NCBI GenBank assembly: GCA_026393585.1
Contig: JAPKZV010000109.1
Location: 1-32,222, forward strand
Direction: 5' to 3'
Origin: Actinomycetota bacterium
Lineage (GTDB): Bacteria > Actinomycetota > Acidimicrobiia > Acidimicrobiales > Ilumatobacteraceae
DNA length: 32,222 nucleotides
Shown piece after piece: positions 16,921 through 27,629 of the stretch (within the stretch, counting starts at the first letter, position 1; each line of letters starts with the position of its first letter). The position numbers and the translations under genes are program-made. The notes below the pieces were generated by a model. It was not told where the DNA came from and searched no databases. It was given only the letters and a program-made list of their open reading frames with translations.

Positions 16921-17400
16921 ATGACTGCCGCACTTCACATTGCTATTGGGGCCGACCACGCTGGTTATTCCCTGAAGCAACACCTCATCGCATTTCTCCG
17001 TACTGCTGGGCACACAGTCGATGACCTCGGTACACACTCCACCGAGAGTTGCGATTACCCACCCATTTGCGCAGCTGTGGGTCGTGCAGTGCGCGATGGC
17101 AAAGCAGAACTCGGCATCGTGCTCGGGGGCAGTGGTCAAGGCGAGCAACTCGCTGCAAACAAGGTCATGGGTGTGCGAGCAGCTTTGTGTAACTGCCTCT
17201 ATACGGCGCGTATGGCGCGTGAGCACAACAATGCCAACGTACTTTCCATGGGAGCACGTGTCGTAGGAATAGGACTCGCAGAGGAAATCGTGCAAACATT
17301 TCTTGCCACTGCCTTTGAAGGTGGTCGTCACGAACGTCGCGTTGCACAACTCGGCGACATCGAACGTGAAGAAGCAAACAATTTCGGAGCACAAAAATGA
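16921..17400 (+). CDS. rpiB: Ribose-5-phosphate isomerase B
   Basis: 159 residues, normal for RpiB/LacAB isomerases, which interconvert ribulose-5-phosphate and ribose-5-phosphate. Motifs: [13 protein letters not shown] near the N-terminus, [23 protein letters not shown], and [20 protein letters not shown], where a glutamate sits in the loop that carries the catalytic cysteine in E. coli RpiB. That Glu-type loop is typical of actinobacterial enzymes. The [13 protein letters not shown] stretch is conserved. The stop overlaps the glyA start (ATGA), coupling pentose phosphate supply with one-carbon metabolism. Confidence 0.95.
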   Translation: MTAALHIAIGADHAGYSLKQHLIAFLRTAGHTVDDLGTHSTESCDYPPICAAVGRAVRDGKAELGIVLGGSGQGEQLAANKVMGVRAALCNCLYTARMAREHNNANVLSMGARVVGIGLAEEIVQTFLATAFEGGRHERRVAQLGDIEREEANNFGAQK

Positions 17401-18653
17401 GCACCCCAAAGAATTGGCCATCAGAACTCGAAAGCGAAGACGTTGTTTTCTCTCTCATCGACGACGAGCTCAAGCGTCAAGTCACGGGTCTGCAGCTCAT
17501 TGCAAGTGAAAACTTCACATCGCCAGCAGTGATGCGTGCAACTGGTTCTGTGCTCACCAACAAGTACAGCGAGGGTTACCCCGGCAAGCGCTATTACGGC
17601 GGTAACGCCATTGTCGACGATATTGAATCGCTCGCAATTGAACGCATCAAAAAGCTCTTCGGTGCCGACCACGCCAATGTGCAGCCACACTCTGGGGCAA
17701 GCGCAAATATGGCGGTATATCTAGGTCTTTTGAACCCAGGCGACACCGTTCTTGGTTTGAGCCTCGACCACGGTGGTCACCTCACCCACGGGTCACCTGT
17801 GAACGCCAGCGGTATTTTGTACAACTTTGTTTCTTACAAGGTGTCGTCAGGCGATGAGCGCATCGACATGGAAGAAGTGCGCGCACTTGCATTGCAGCAC
17901 CGCCCGAAACTGATTGTTGCTGGTACCACGTCGTACACGCGTCGTCTTGAGCCAGAACCATTTAAGAAAATTGCCGATGAAGTAGGCGCACTGTTGATGT
18001 TCGACATTGCTCATCTTGCAGGCCTAGTTGCTGGTGGGGCACACCCGAACCCCGTTCCTTATGCCGACGTTGTTACTTTCACCACGCACAAAACATTGCG
18101 TGGCCCTCGCGGCGGTTGCATTTTGTGCAAAGCCGAGCACGCACAAAAAATCGATAAGGCCATCTTTCCTGGTAGCCAAGGCGGGCCACTTGAACACGCC
18201 ATCGCCGCAAAGGCTGTGGCATTTGGTGAAGCGTTACACCCCACCTTCCGTGCGTATGCCGAGCAAATTGTGAAAAACGCCAGTGCTCTTGCCCAAGCTC
18301 TCGCCCAACAAGGCTTCCGCTTGGTGTCGGGTGGTACCGATGTTCACATGATGGTGGTTGATCTCACTCCATTCGATGCAGAGCTCACCGGTAAAGAAGC
18401 ACAGTTGGTGCTCGACTCTGCCGGCATCACCCTCAACAAAAACACCATTCCCAACGACCCGCGCAGCCCGTTTGTTACCTCGGGTGTGCGCATTGGTACG
18501 CCGTCGGTCACCACCCAAGGAATGAAAGAGCCTGAAATGGTGCTCATTGCCGAGCTCATTGCCACGGCCTTGCGCAACCGCACCGATTCGGCTGCATTGG
18601 CAAAAGTACGCAGCGATGTTGCTGAACTTTGCGCAAAGTTCCCTGTTTATTAG
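17397..18653 (+). CDS. glyA: Serine hydroxymethyltransferase
   Basis: 418 residues. This PLP enzyme moves a one-carbon unit from serine to tetrahydrofolate, forming glycine. The PLP lysine is Lys232 in [13 protein letters not shown]. Other family signatures are [50 protein letters not shown], and [13 protein letters not shown]. Length and motifs are complete. The start overlaps the rpiB stop. wecA follows after 53 bases that contain a likely separate promoter. The glyA-wecA-atpI order also occurs in Streptomyces. Confidence 0.97.
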   Translation: MSTPKNWPSELESEDVVFSLIDDELKRQVTGLQLIASENFTSPAVMRATGSVLTNKYSEGYPGKRYYGGNAIVDDIESLAIERIKKLFGADHANVQPHSGASANMAVYLGLLNPGDTVLGLSLDHGGHLTHGSPVNASGILYNFVSYKVSSGDERIDMEEVRALALQHRPKLIVAGTTSYTRRLEPEPFKKIADEVGALLMFDIAHLAGLVAGGAHPNPVPYADVVTFTTHKTLRGPRGGCILCKAEHAQKIDKAIFPGSQGGPLEHAIAAKAVAFGEALHPTFRAYAEQIVKNASALAQALAQQGFRLVSGGTDVHMMVVDLTPFDAELTGKEAQLVLDSAGITLNKNTIPNDPRSPFVTSGVRIGTPSVTTQGMKEPEMVLIAELIATALRNRTDSAALAKVRSDVAELCAKFPVY

Positions 18654-18692
18654 AGAAAACACAGACTCTGCTGAAGTAGTGGTGCAGAGGTC

Positions 18693-18698
18693 TAATCT
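18693..18698 (+). promoter_or_regulatory. Probable -10 box upstream of wecA
   Basis: TAATCT is followed by eight bases and then the ATG at 18707, with no ribosome site between. It suggests that wecA, and perhaps the downstream ATP synthase genes, can be transcribed separately from glyA. Confidence 0.4.
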
Positions 18699-18706
18699 AG
18701 AACCAC

Positions 18707-19870
18707 ATGAGTGACATCAACGGCTATCTCATTGTTGCTGCATGTGCAGCCATTGTCACTTTTGCTGTGACCCCATTCGTCATGAGCTTGGCGCGTCTGA
18801 AGAATTGGATGGCCCAGCCAGACCCGCGCAAAGTACATACCACGCCTACGCCCGACGTTGGTGGGGTAGCGCTGCTCGTTGGCATTATTACCGCATTGCT
18901 TTTGGCATGGCAGATGGACAGGTTTGGTCCGCTGTTCGATGGCAGTTCCGAAATGCTGGGTGTAGCAATTGCCGCTATTGCAATTTGTGCAATCGGATTC
19001 ATCGACGACATACGTGAAATTTCTGCTCCTGCAAAAGTTGCAGGAACCGCAGGAGTTGGCATGGTGTTGGTGTGGGCCGGCGTCACCATGTTTTATTTCC
19101 GCGTTCCGTATTTCGATGTATTTGTTTTGTCGAATGACTGGATTCCACTCGTCACCATTTTGTGGTTGTTAGTAATGACCGAAGCAATCAACCTCATCGA
19201 CGGATTAGATGGTTTAGCAACGGGAATTGTCGCTATTGCATCGGCTGCTTTCTTTTTGTATAGCCGCCATCTTGGTGATTTGGGTTTGCTTGCCGAACCC
19301 AACATTGGGCCGCTCGTTGCTGCAGTCACCTTTGGTGCTTGCATTGGTTTTCTTCCACACAACTTCAACCCAGCCAAAATTTTCATGGGCGACAGTGGCG
19401 CGTTGCTGCTTGGCCTCATGCTCGCTATTTCTACGAGTGTTGTGGGTGGGCGTGCAGACCCAGCAACACAAGACTTCAATAGCCAGACATATTTCTTTTT
19501 GGCGCCGCTGTTTATTCCGCTCCTCATTTTGGGTGTGCCCATTTTCGACGTATTGTTTGCCATTGTGCGTCGTGCATACAAGCGACAAAGCTTTGCAACA
19601 GCCGACAAGGGGCACTTGCATCACCGCCTCATGAACCTCGGCCATGGTCAACGTCGTAGCGTGCTCATCTTGTGGCTTTGGACAGTTCTGCTTTCAGGAA
19701 TGGCGTTGTATCCAGTGATTTCTACTTCTGGAGGCAGCATTGCGCCTTTTGGAGTAGCTGCTGTGGCTTTGGGTTTGTACACCGTGTTGCACCCGAGTGT
19801 GCGACGTAAATCGCGCGATGATGCTGCATCGCAAGATGAAGAATTGGCGATGCGCAATGAGTTGCCGTAG
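18707..19870 (+). CDS. wecA: Polyprenyl-phosphate GlcNAc-1-phosphate transferase (WecA/MraY family)
   Basis: 387 residues, about ten or eleven hydrophobic membrane segments. It transfers a sugar-1-phosphate from a UDP-sugar to a polyprenyl phosphate at the cytoplasmic face, the first step of lipid-linked glycan synthesis. Motifs: KVHTTPTPDVGG (about 42-53), FIDDIREI with Asp100-Asp101, NLIDGLDGLATG (162-173), FMGDSGALLLG (226-236), and ADKGHLHHRLMNLGHGQRR, the WecA-type HIHH-like motif that separates it from MraY. In mycobacteria the orthologue (Rfe) starts galactan linker synthesis, which links it functionally to the glf/glfT2 genes at the start of the window. Confidence 0.93.
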   Translation: MSDINGYLIVAACAAIVTFAVTPFVMSLARLKNWMAQPDPRKVHTTPTPDVGGVALLVGIITALLLAWQMDRFGPLFDGSSEMLGVAIAAIAICAIGFIDDIREISAPAKVAGTAGVGMVLVWAGVTMFYFRVPYFDVFVLSNDWIPLVTILWLLVMTEAINLIDGLDGLATGIVAIASAAFFLYSRHLGDLGLLAEPNIGPLVAAVTFGACIGFLPHNFNPAKIFMGDSGALLLGLMLAISTSVVGGRADPATQDFNSQTYFFLAPLFIPLLILGVPIFDVLFAIVRRAYKRQSFATADKGHLHHRLMNLGHGQRRSVLILWLWTVLLSGMALYPVISTSGGSIAPFGVAAVALGLYTVLHPSVRRKSRDDAASQDEELAMRNELP

Positions 19871-19897
19871 TTTGAAACAAACCCCAAAGGCCATGCT

Positions 19898-20209
19898 GTG
19901 AGACTTCTTCCCGATCCCAAAATTGTGCGCCGCATTGCGGGTAATCCACGTGCTGCAGAAAACAGTGCAGGGGGGCTTGGCCATGGTGCCGAGATGGCAT
20001 TTGGTGTGTTGGTCTTTTTCCTCATTGGTCTTGCCATCGACTATTTCGTCGGAACGACACCACTCTTCATGATTGTGATGACCGTCTTTTCGTGCGTGGG
20101 TAACTTCGTCAAGATGTGGTTTGGTTACGACACCCAAATGAAGCGCCTTGAGGCTGAACGGGCAGAAACGCGGCGGGTGCAACCACGGGCAACTGAGGGC
20201 GAACAATGA
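19898..20209 (+). CDS. Small ATP synthase-associated membrane protein (AtpI/AtpQ-like)
   Basis: 103 residues from a GTG start with AAAGG seven bases upstream. Two hydrophobic helices (about 32-50 and 55-75) are separated by a short turn, followed by a charged tail (KRLEAERAETRR). The GLGHGAEMAFGVLVFFLIGLAIDYFVG stretch resembles the two-helix AtpI/AtpQ-like proteins found upstream of atpB. These are thought to help c-ring assembly or Mg2+ handling. Its stop overlaps the next gene by four bases. Confidence 0.75.
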   Translation: MRLLPDPKIVRRIAGNPRAAENSAGGLGHGAEMAFGVLVFFLIGLAIDYFVGTTPLFMIVMTVFSCVGNFVKMWFGYDTQMKRLEAERAETRRVQPRATEGEQ

Positions 20210-20670
20210 ACGACCCCAGTTCGCTGTTCACTTCGCAGCTCTCTGGCGGGGCTCCTGAGGTTGCCGTCACTCGTCACATGTTGGTACGCGGGCTTATTGC
20301 AGCACCTTTGCTCATTTTGATTGCTGGTTTCATCTGGGGAGCCGATGGGGCAGTGTCGAGCGCTTTTGGTTGTGCGCTTGTGATGGTCAATTTCGCCTTA
20401 GCAGCAGCTCTCATCTCCACCACGGCGCGCATTTCGCTGGCGCTCATGATGGGAGCAGTGCTTTTTGGCTACCTCATCCGGTTAGGAATCATTTTTGCGG
20501 CCGTTGTTCTGGTGCGCGATATGTCATGGATTTCGCTACCGGCACTCGGATGCACCATTATTGTGACGCACCTTGGTCTTCTCTTTTGGGAACTTCGGCA
20601 TGTGTCGGCCTCATTGGCTTACCCAGGTCTGAAGCCAAGTTCAGGTGGTGAGGCAAATACCTCATCGTGA
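20206..20670 (+). CDS. atpI: ATP synthase subunit I-like membrane protein
   Basis: 154 residues with four likely membrane helices (about 25-45, 50-72, 82-103, 107-128) and polar ends. Size, topology and place (directly upstream of atpB, after wecA) agree with the ATP synthase I family; the Mycobacterium gene at this point is Rv1303. Sequence identity in this family is always low, so the call depends on context. It is coupled to the preceding two-helix protein by an ATGA overlap. A hairpin followed by five T separates it from atpB. Confidence 0.65.
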   Translation: MNDPSSLFTSQLSGGAPEVAVTRHMLVRGLIAAPLLILIAGFIWGADGAVSSAFGCALVMVNFALAAALISTTARISLALMMGAVLFGYLIRLGIIFAAVVLVRDMSWISLPALGCTIIVTHLGLLFWELRHVSASLAYPGLKPSSGGEANTSS

Positions 20671-20682
20671 AATTCGTTCTTC

Positions 20683-20720
20683 TCGACTTCTTTCTACTAA
20701 ATTGAGCGAAGTCGATTTTT
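20683..20720 (+). terminator. Hairpin with T-run between the AtpI-like genes and atpB
   Basis: TCGACTTC (20683-20690) pairs perfectly with GAAGTCGA (20708-20715) and is followed by TTTTT (20716-20720). The 17-base loop is long for an intrinsic terminator. It may act as a partial terminator or as a processing site that separates expression of the assembly proteins from the structural subunits. Confidence 0.5.
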
Positions 20721-20777
20721 AATCAACACTTTTTGTTCTTATCCCTGTCCTCGAACTAACACGAAACGGAATCGCAC

Positions 20778-21536
20778 GTGATCGCTCTTGAGTTCCCGCC
20801 GATTAACGAGATCCTTCGCTGGAAGGATCTCTTCGAGTCTTTCAACAAAATCTCCATCATTGCAGTGCTTGCAGCAACCATCGGCACAGTGGTGTTTTTG
20901 TTGGCTGGTCGTCAAAGCGCAAAAACTGCACCTCGCGGTATCCGCAACATTGCAGAAAGCACAGTGGAGTTCATTGAAAACGGTGTAGTTATGCAAACCA
21001 TGGGTCGCGATGGCCTGGGTTGGACACCATTCCTCTTGTCGCTCTTTACATTCATTTATCTCTGCAACGTTCCCGGAATCATTCCGTTCTTGCAGATGCC
21101 AGCAACAGCACGTATGGCGTTGCCTGCAGCACTCGCACTCATGGTGTGGGTGGTCTACAACGGTGCCGGAATTAAGCACCAAGGTTTTGGTGGCTACTTC
21201 AAGTCAGTGTTGTTCCCACCTGGAGTACCCAAAGCGCTTTACATTCTCGTGACACCAATCGAGTTCATCTCGGCCATCATTGTTCGCCCGTTCTCACTTG
21301 CTGTGCGACTTTTCGCCAACATGCTTGCTGGTCACATTTTGCTCGTGACCTTTGCATTGCTCACCGAATCGCTTTTCCAAGCTAAAGATAAAATCCTCAT
21401 CCCGTTTGGCGTTTTGCCCATGGGTATGTTGATTTTCTTGACCGGTTTTGAAGTGTTGGTGGCGTTTTTGCAGGCCTACATCTTCACTATCCTCACCGCG
21501 GTTTATATCGGTGGGGCAGTACACCCTGAACACTAA
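20778..21536 (+). CDS. atpB: ATP synthase subunit a
   Basis: 252 residues from a GTG start. The a subunit forms the proton half-channels of Fo. Five to six membrane helices are visible. The essential arginine is Arg177 in PFSLAVRLFANMLAGH, the signature of the family. Earlier, TVEFIENGVVMQTMGRDG and FLFIYLCN-like sequence fit actinobacterial a subunits. It opens the structural part of the operon. The preceding ~107 bases hold the terminator-like hairpin and no clear -10 close to the start. Confidence 0.96.
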   Translation: MIALEFPPINEILRWKDLFESFNKISIIAVLAATIGTVVFLLAGRQSAKTAPRGIRNIAESTVEFIENGVVMQTMGRDGLGWTPFLLSLFTFIYLCNVPGIIPFLQMPATARMALPAALALMVWVVYNGAGIKHQGFGGYFKSVLFPPGVPKALYILVTPIEFISAIIVRPFSLAVRLFANMLAGHILLVTFALLTESLFQAKDKILIPFGVLPMGMLIFLTGFEVLVAFLQAYIFTILTAVYIGGAVHPEH

Positions 21537-21590
21537 GCACTACTGAAAAATTCTGAATACCCAATCTTCATAAGTAACGAGGAGAAATAA

Positions 21591-21878
<288 letters not shown>

Positions 21879-21936
21879 AGCGAATTTGAGAGTTGTCCAT
21901 CTATCTTCCTGCTAAAGCGCAGGTTCAGGAGATCAC

Positions 21937-22695
21937 ATGTTGACTGCAATAGTCACCCGCTCGGGTGAGGCGGCCGTGTCGGTGAGGTTGGTCCAAACAG
22001 ACACAGCCACACCAACCGAAGCCGTCGTCTCGGCGGAAACTGAAGAAACCGTCCTCCCGACGGAAGCTGAACCGATGATGATGTCGGCTGAGCCAGTGTC
22101 TGACGCCGTACCAACAGAGGCATCTGAAGAAGTCCCTGTTGCCGCTGAAGCACGTGCTCTTTCTGCTGAAACCGGCACTGTTGAAGTGGTTGACGCGGGT
22201 CCGAACCCTATTGCACCAGAAGGTAAGGAATTGATGTGGACCTTTGGTCCATTCCTCATCTTCCTGATTCTCATGAGGTACTTCCTCTTCCCACGCTTGC
22301 GCAAAGGAATGGACTCACGTTACGAAAGCATCCGCAGCGATCACGACGGTGCCGATGCTGCAAAAGCCGACGCTCGTGCAGAAGTTGCCAAGTACGACAC
22401 CGCGCTTGCTGGTGTTCGTGCCGAAGCAGCACAGCGCATCGATGCAGCTCGTCAAACTCTCGACCAAGAGCGTCAACGCGCAATTGCTGAAGTCAATGCT
22501 CGTATTGCAGCAAAGAAAGCCGAAGCAGAAGCCGCAGCAAACGCAGAGCGTGCAGCAGCCCAGGCACAAGTCAGTGCCGCTGTCACCTCGGTTACTTCAA
22601 CTGTTGCATCGCTTGCACTCGGTAAAACTGCCGATGCGGGTGTGGTGTCGCAAGCTGTTTCAGAAGCAATGCAAAATGCAGGGAGCCGATCATGA
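21937..22695 (+). CDS. atpF: ATP synthase subunit b with long N-terminal extension
   Basis: 252 residues, against about 160-190 for a usual b subunit. Residues 89-120 (NPIAPEGKELMWTFGPFLIFLILMRYF) are the normal start of an actinobacterial b subunit with its single membrane helix. After it comes the long Ala/Glu/Arg coiled coil of the peripheral stalk to the C-terminus. The extra 88 residues are rich in Glu, Ala, Thr, Val and Pro, acidic and probably disordered. By b-subunit topology they would lie outside the membrane. AGGAGA four bases before the ATG supports the long start. The next gene, a second b-type subunit, overlaps by four bases. Confidence 0.9.
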   Translation: MLTAIVTRSGEAAVSVRLVQTDTATPTEAVVSAETEETVLPTEAEPMMMSAEPVSDAVPTEASEEVPVAAEARALSAETGTVEVVDAGPNPIAPEGKELMWTFGPFLIFLILMRYFLFPRLRKGMDSRYESIRSDHDGADAAKADARAEVAKYDTALAGVRAEAAQRIDAARQTLDQERQRAIAEVNARIAAKKAEAEAAANAERAAAQAQVSAAVTSVTSTVASLALGKTADAGVVSQAVSEAMQNAGSRS

Positions 22696-23231
22696 GACTC
22701 ATTCATCTCATCGCGAGTGAAGATCCTTCGCAGACGCACCACTGGCTCTTGCCAGAAACCGCAGAAATTATTTACGGTGGAATTGCGTCGCTCATTATCT
22801 TTACTGCAATTTACAAATTTGGTTTGCCAGCAGCGAAGAAGGCTTTGAACGCTCGTACCGAGCGCATTCAAAAAGAACTCGACGGTGCTGCAAATGCGTT
22901 GTCTAGTGCAACACAAGAAGCCAGCAACATTCGCGCAGCTATCGGCGACATCGCCGGTGAGCGCAGCCGTCTCATGGCAGAAGCCGACCAGCAGGCAGCA
23001 AAAATGCTGACCGAAGGTCGCGCTCGCATTACCGCAGAAGTTGCAGAACTTGAGGCTCGTGGAGATGCAGAAATTGCAGCATCACGTTCACGCTCAAGCG
23101 ATGAACTTCGCGGCGAAATTTCACTTCTTGCCTCGGCAGCTGCACAGCGTGCAGTGAGTGCGTCGTTGAACGCTTCAGCACAGCAAGAACTCATTGAGAA
23201 CTTCATTAACTCAGTAGGGGCAGCACGATGA
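22692..23231 (+). CDS. ATP synthase second b-type (b') subunit
   Basis: 179 residues. One membrane helix (about 27-45, IYGGIASLIIFTAIYKFGLP) is followed by an Ala/Glu/Arg-rich coiled coil (ERIQKELDGAANALSSATQEASNIR...). It pairs with the extended b subunit to form a heterodimeric peripheral stalk. In Mycobacterium the second b is fused to delta; here it is separate, with atpH following and overlapping by four bases (ATGA), so the split form may represent the unfused state. Confidence 0.88.
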   Translation: MRLIHLIASEDPSQTHHWLLPETAEIIYGGIASLIIFTAIYKFGLPAAKKALNARTERIQKELDGAANALSSATQEASNIRAAIGDIAGERSRLMAEADQQAAKMLTEGRARITAEVAELEARGDAEIAASRSRSSDELRGEISLLASAAAQRAVSASLNASAQQELIENFINSVGAAR

Positions 23232-23755
23232 GCGAATCACGTATCGAGGGTTACGCCCGCGCACTTGTCGAAATTGCAGAAGCCGAAGGCAACCTGGCTG
23301 TTGTTGAAAACGAATTGTTCCGTTTGGCTCGCGCGCTTGAACAAAGTGAAAACTTGCGTTCAACGCTCACCGACGAATCCATTCCTGCTGCACGCCGTCA
23401 GGCTGTAGTGGAAGCACTTATTGGTGGCACTGCCACCAACACCACCACTCAACTTGTGGGCTTGGTGATTGGTGCTGGTCGCGGTCGCGACTTGCCCGCC
23501 ATTGTCGACAAAGTGGTGAAGCGCGCATCAAGTGCGCAAAACAAAGATCTCGCCGAGGTGCGTACAGCAGTTGCACTCACGCCAGAGCAAGAAAGCCGTT
23601 TGGCTGCAGCCCTTGAAAAGGCCACAGGCAAAAAGGTCAACTTGAAAGTCGTTGTCGATCCGAGCGTGCTCGGTGGCGTTGTTGCCACTGTGGGCGATTC
23701 GGTGATCGATGGAAGTGTCCGTACTCGCCTCGATCAAGTGAAGAGCCGCCTCTAG
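23228..23755 (+). CDS. atpH: ATP synthase subunit delta
   Basis: 175 residues, normal length. Delta caps the F1 head and joins the b-type stalk. The N-terminal six-helix domain (RIEGYARALVEIAEAEGN... LRSTLTDESIPAARRQAVVEAL) and the C-terminal EVRTAVALTPEQESRLAAALEKATGKKVNLKVVVDPSVLGGVV segment with IDGSVRTRLDQVKSRL are characteristic. It is coupled to the b' gene by an ATGA overlap; atpA follows after 36 bases with its own ribosome site. Confidence 0.95.
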   Translation: MSESRIEGYARALVEIAEAEGNLAVVENELFRLARALEQSENLRSTLTDESIPAARRQAVVEALIGGTATNTTTQLVGLVIGAGRGRDLPAIVDKVVKRASSAQNKDLAEVRTAVALTPEQESRLAAALEKATGKKVNLKVVVDPSVLGGVVATVGDSVIDGSVRTRLDQVKSRL

Positions 23756-23791
23756 GCGTCGTCACTTACCAGTGTCAGAAGGGAAATAGTC

Positions 23792-25387
23792 ATGGCAGAC
23801 ATCACATTGTCAGCAAGCGACATCGCGTCGGCGATCACCAAGGGGTTAGAGGGCTACGCGCCGTCACTCGAGGCTCGTACCGTCGGTCGTGTTGCAGAAG
23901 TGGGCGACGGTATCGCCCGCGTGTCGGGTCTTCCCGATTGCGCAGTAAACGAATTGCTCGAGTTTGAAGACGGCACCGTTGGTCTCGCTTTGAACCTCGA
24001 CGAAGACACCATTGGTGCTGTAGTTCTCGGAGATGCCGATGGCATTGAAGAAGGCCAGCCAGTAAAAGCAACCGGACGCATCTTGTCGGTTCCTGTTGGC
24101 GACGCACTGTTGGGTCGTGTTATCAACGCGTTGGGTGAGCCCATCGACGGTAAGGGCGACATCGTTGGCGGCATCATTCGTCGTGTAGAAATTCAGGCTC
24201 CTGGCATCATGGGTCGCAAGCCCGTGCATGAGCCACTCCAAACCGGAATCAAGGCAATCGACGCCATGATCCCCATTTGTCGTGGACAGCGCGAGCTCAT
24301 CATTGGTGACCGTAAAACTGGTAAGACCACCATTGCTATCGACACCATCATCAACCAGCGCGGTCTTGGTGTGAAGTGCATTTACGTAGCTATCGGACAA
24401 AAGGGTTCCACTGTTGCACAAACAGTAGAAACACTTCGTCAGTACGGCGCACTTGAATACACCGTTGTTGTTGCTGCTCCTGCATCAGAGCCAGCACCGT
24501 TTAAGTACCTTGCTCCTTACACCGGCTGCGCACTTGGTCAGCACTGGATGGAAAATGGCGAGCACGCACTTGTGGTGTACGACGACTTGTCGAAGCAGGC
24601 CGAGGCATACCGCCAGATGGCACTCTTGTTGCGCCGTCCACCAGGCCGCGAAGCGTACCCAGGCGACGTGTTCTACCTCCACAGCCGCTTGCTTGAGCGC
24701 GCTGCAAAATTGAGCGACGCCAACGGCGCAGGTTCACTCACTGCTTTGCCAGTGATTGAAACCAAAGCTGGCGACGTGTCGGCATACATTCCGACCAACG
24801 TGATCTCCATCACCGACGGCCAGGTGTACTTGCAAGACAACCTCTTCAAATCTGGTGTGCGTCCTGCAGTAGACGTAGGTATCTCGGTATCTCGCGTAGG
24901 TGGTGCAGCTCAAATCAAGTCGATGAAGAGCGTGTCGGGTACTTTGAAACTCGACCTCGCCCAGTTCCGTGAGTTGGAAGCATTTGCAACGTTTGGTTCT
25001 GAACTCGACGCCATTTCAAAAGCACAACTTGAGCGTGGATATCGCTTGGTTGAGTTGTTGAAGCAACCACTCAACAGCCCAATGGCAGTAGAAGAGCAAG
25101 TGGTCAGCATCTTTGCTGGTACCAAAGGCTTCCTCGACGACTTGCCAGTTGGCGACGTGCGCCGATTCGAAAAAGAACTACTCGAGTACGTGAACGCACG
25201 TCATGGCGCAATGGTCGCTGGTATTCGTCAAGATCCAAAGTCTGACGTGCCAAAAGATCTTGGTGACATCGTCACTGCATTCAAAGCACAATTCAAAACG
25301 TCCGTAGCAACAGCTGCTGCCAAGCCTTCATCTAATGTTGGCGAAGTTGGCGAAGCTGAGAGCGCAAAGACCCTCGCAACGGAGTGA
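23792..25387 (+). CDS. atpA: ATP synthase subunit alpha
   Basis: 531 residues. The P-loop is GDRKTGKT at 172-179. Other alpha markers are [57 protein letters not shown], and [24 protein letters not shown]. The C-terminal tail (about 500-531, Ala/Ser/Glu-rich) is longer than in E. coli; C-terminal tails on alpha are known in mycobacteria, where they affect ATP hydrolysis, though similarity of sequence was not assessed. Ribosome site GAAGGG precedes the ATG. Confidence 0.97.
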   Translation: MADITLSASDIASAITKGLEGYAPSLEARTVGRVAEVGDGIARVSGLPDCAVNELLEFEDGTVGLALNLDEDTIGAVVLGDADGIEEGQPVKATGRILSVPVGDALLGRVINALGEPIDGKGDIVGGIIRRVEIQAPGIMGRKPVHEPLQTGIKAIDAMIPICRGQRELIIGDRKTGKTTIAIDTIINQRGLGVKCIYVAIGQKGSTVAQTVETLRQYGALEYTVVVAAPASEPAPFKYLAPYTGCALGQHWMENGEHALVVYDDLSKQAEAYRQMALLLRRPPGREAYPGDVFYLHSRLLERAAKLSDANGAGSLTALPVIETKAGDVSAYIPTNVISITDGQVYLQDNLFKSGVRPAVDVGISVSRVGGAAQIKSMKSVSGTLKLDLAQFRELEAFATFGSELDAISKAQLERGYRLVELLKQPLNSPMAVEEQVVSIFAGTKGFLDDLPVGDVRRFEKELLEYVNARHGAMVAGIRQDPKSDVPKDLGDIVTAFKAQFKTSVATAAAKPSSNVGEVGEAESAKTLATE

Positions 25388-25392
25388 TGTAG

Positions 25393-26358
25393 ATGGCTGG
25401 CGGTCAGGAACGCATCCTGCGTGGGCGAATTCGCTCAGTGCAGGCAACAAAGAAAATCACACGCGCAATGGAGCTCATTGCTGGCTCGCGCATTGTGAAA
25501 GCGCAACAACGCGTAGCGGCCGCCGTTCCCTACAGTGAAAAAATTACCGATGTTGTGAAGCATCTGTCAGCTGGCGGTGCGGTAGGTAACTCACCGTTCC
25601 TCGCTGGCCGTCCCGAAGTGAAAACAACGTGCTATGTGGCCATCACCGCCGACCGCGGTTTGTGTGGTGGTTACAACACTGGTGTATTGCGCGCAACGGA
25701 AGGCGAAATTAAAGCCGACCTTGCTGCCGGCAAAAACTACATCGTGGTTCCTGTTGGTCGTAAGGCCGAGGGTTACCTGCGCTTCCGCGGTTACAACTTG
25801 GGTCAGGGCTTTGCTGGTTTCAGCGATGCCCCAGGCCACAGCAATGCCGCTGAAATTGGTAAATACGTGGTCGATCTTTTCCTCACCGGTCAAGTCGACA
25901 AAGTAGAACTCGTCTACACACGTTTTGTTTCTGCAGGAACCCAAGAAGTGGTCTTGCGTCCGCTCGTACCACTGGGTGGCGATCTCACTGCTGCACAAGC
26001 CGACGACCATGGCGCAGCCGAAGCAGGTGGCGACTATGAGTATGAACCAGATCCAGAGGGCATCCTCGACACTCTTTTGCCCCGCTATGTAGAAGCACGT
26101 GTGTATGCAGCCTTGTTGAACGCAGCTGCATCTGAACATGCGTTCCGTCAGCGCGCTATGAAGTCGGCTACCGACAACGCTGAAGAACTCATCAAAAATC
26201 TCTCGCGCACAATGAACCGCGCGCGTCAAGACTCCATCACCACAGAAATCATGGAAATTGTGGGTGGAGCAGAAGCCTTATCATCTGGAGAAGACGCAAT
26301 TGTCATCTCCAGCGTGTTTGGAATGGAAAACCCTTTCGTATCGAGCGATCGAGTCTGA
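25393..26358 (+). CDS. atpG: ATP synthase subunit gamma
   Basis: 321 residues, the rotor shaft of F1. The N-terminal coiled coil starts AGGQERILRGRIRSVQATKKITRAMELIAGSR. ITADRGLCGGYNTGVLR lies in the Rossmann-like middle domain. The C-terminal helix contains RQRAMKSATDNAEELIKNLSRTMNRARQDSITTEIMEIVGGAEAL. The acidic loop around ADDHGAAEAGGDYEYEPDPEG (about 205-230) is a family-variable insertion. About 21 residues follow EIVGGAEAL. It starts five bases after atpA. Confidence 0.96.
   Translation: MAGGQERILRGRIRSVQATKKITRAMELIAGSRIVKAQQRVAAAVPYSEKITDVVKHLSAGGAVGNSPFLAGRPEVKTTCYVAITADRGLCGGYNTGVLRATEGEIKADLAAGKNYIVVPVGRKAEGYLRFRGYNLGQGFAGFSDAPGHSNAAEIGKYVVDLFLTGQVDKVELVYTRFVSAGTQEVVLRPLVPLGGDLTAAQADDHGAAEAGGDYEYEPDPEGILDTLLPRYVEARVYAALLNAAASEHAFRQRAMKSATDNAEELIKNLSRTMNRARQDSITTEIMEIVGGAEALSSGEDAIVISSVFGMENPFVSSDRV

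Positions 26359-27628
<1,270 letters not shown>

Positions 27629-27629
<1 letters not shown>

Noticed and set aside
25591-26229. 212-residue open frame antisense to atpG
   Set aside because: It lies wholly inside a certain gene, has no family features and shows Cys/His-rich composition typical of shadow frames.
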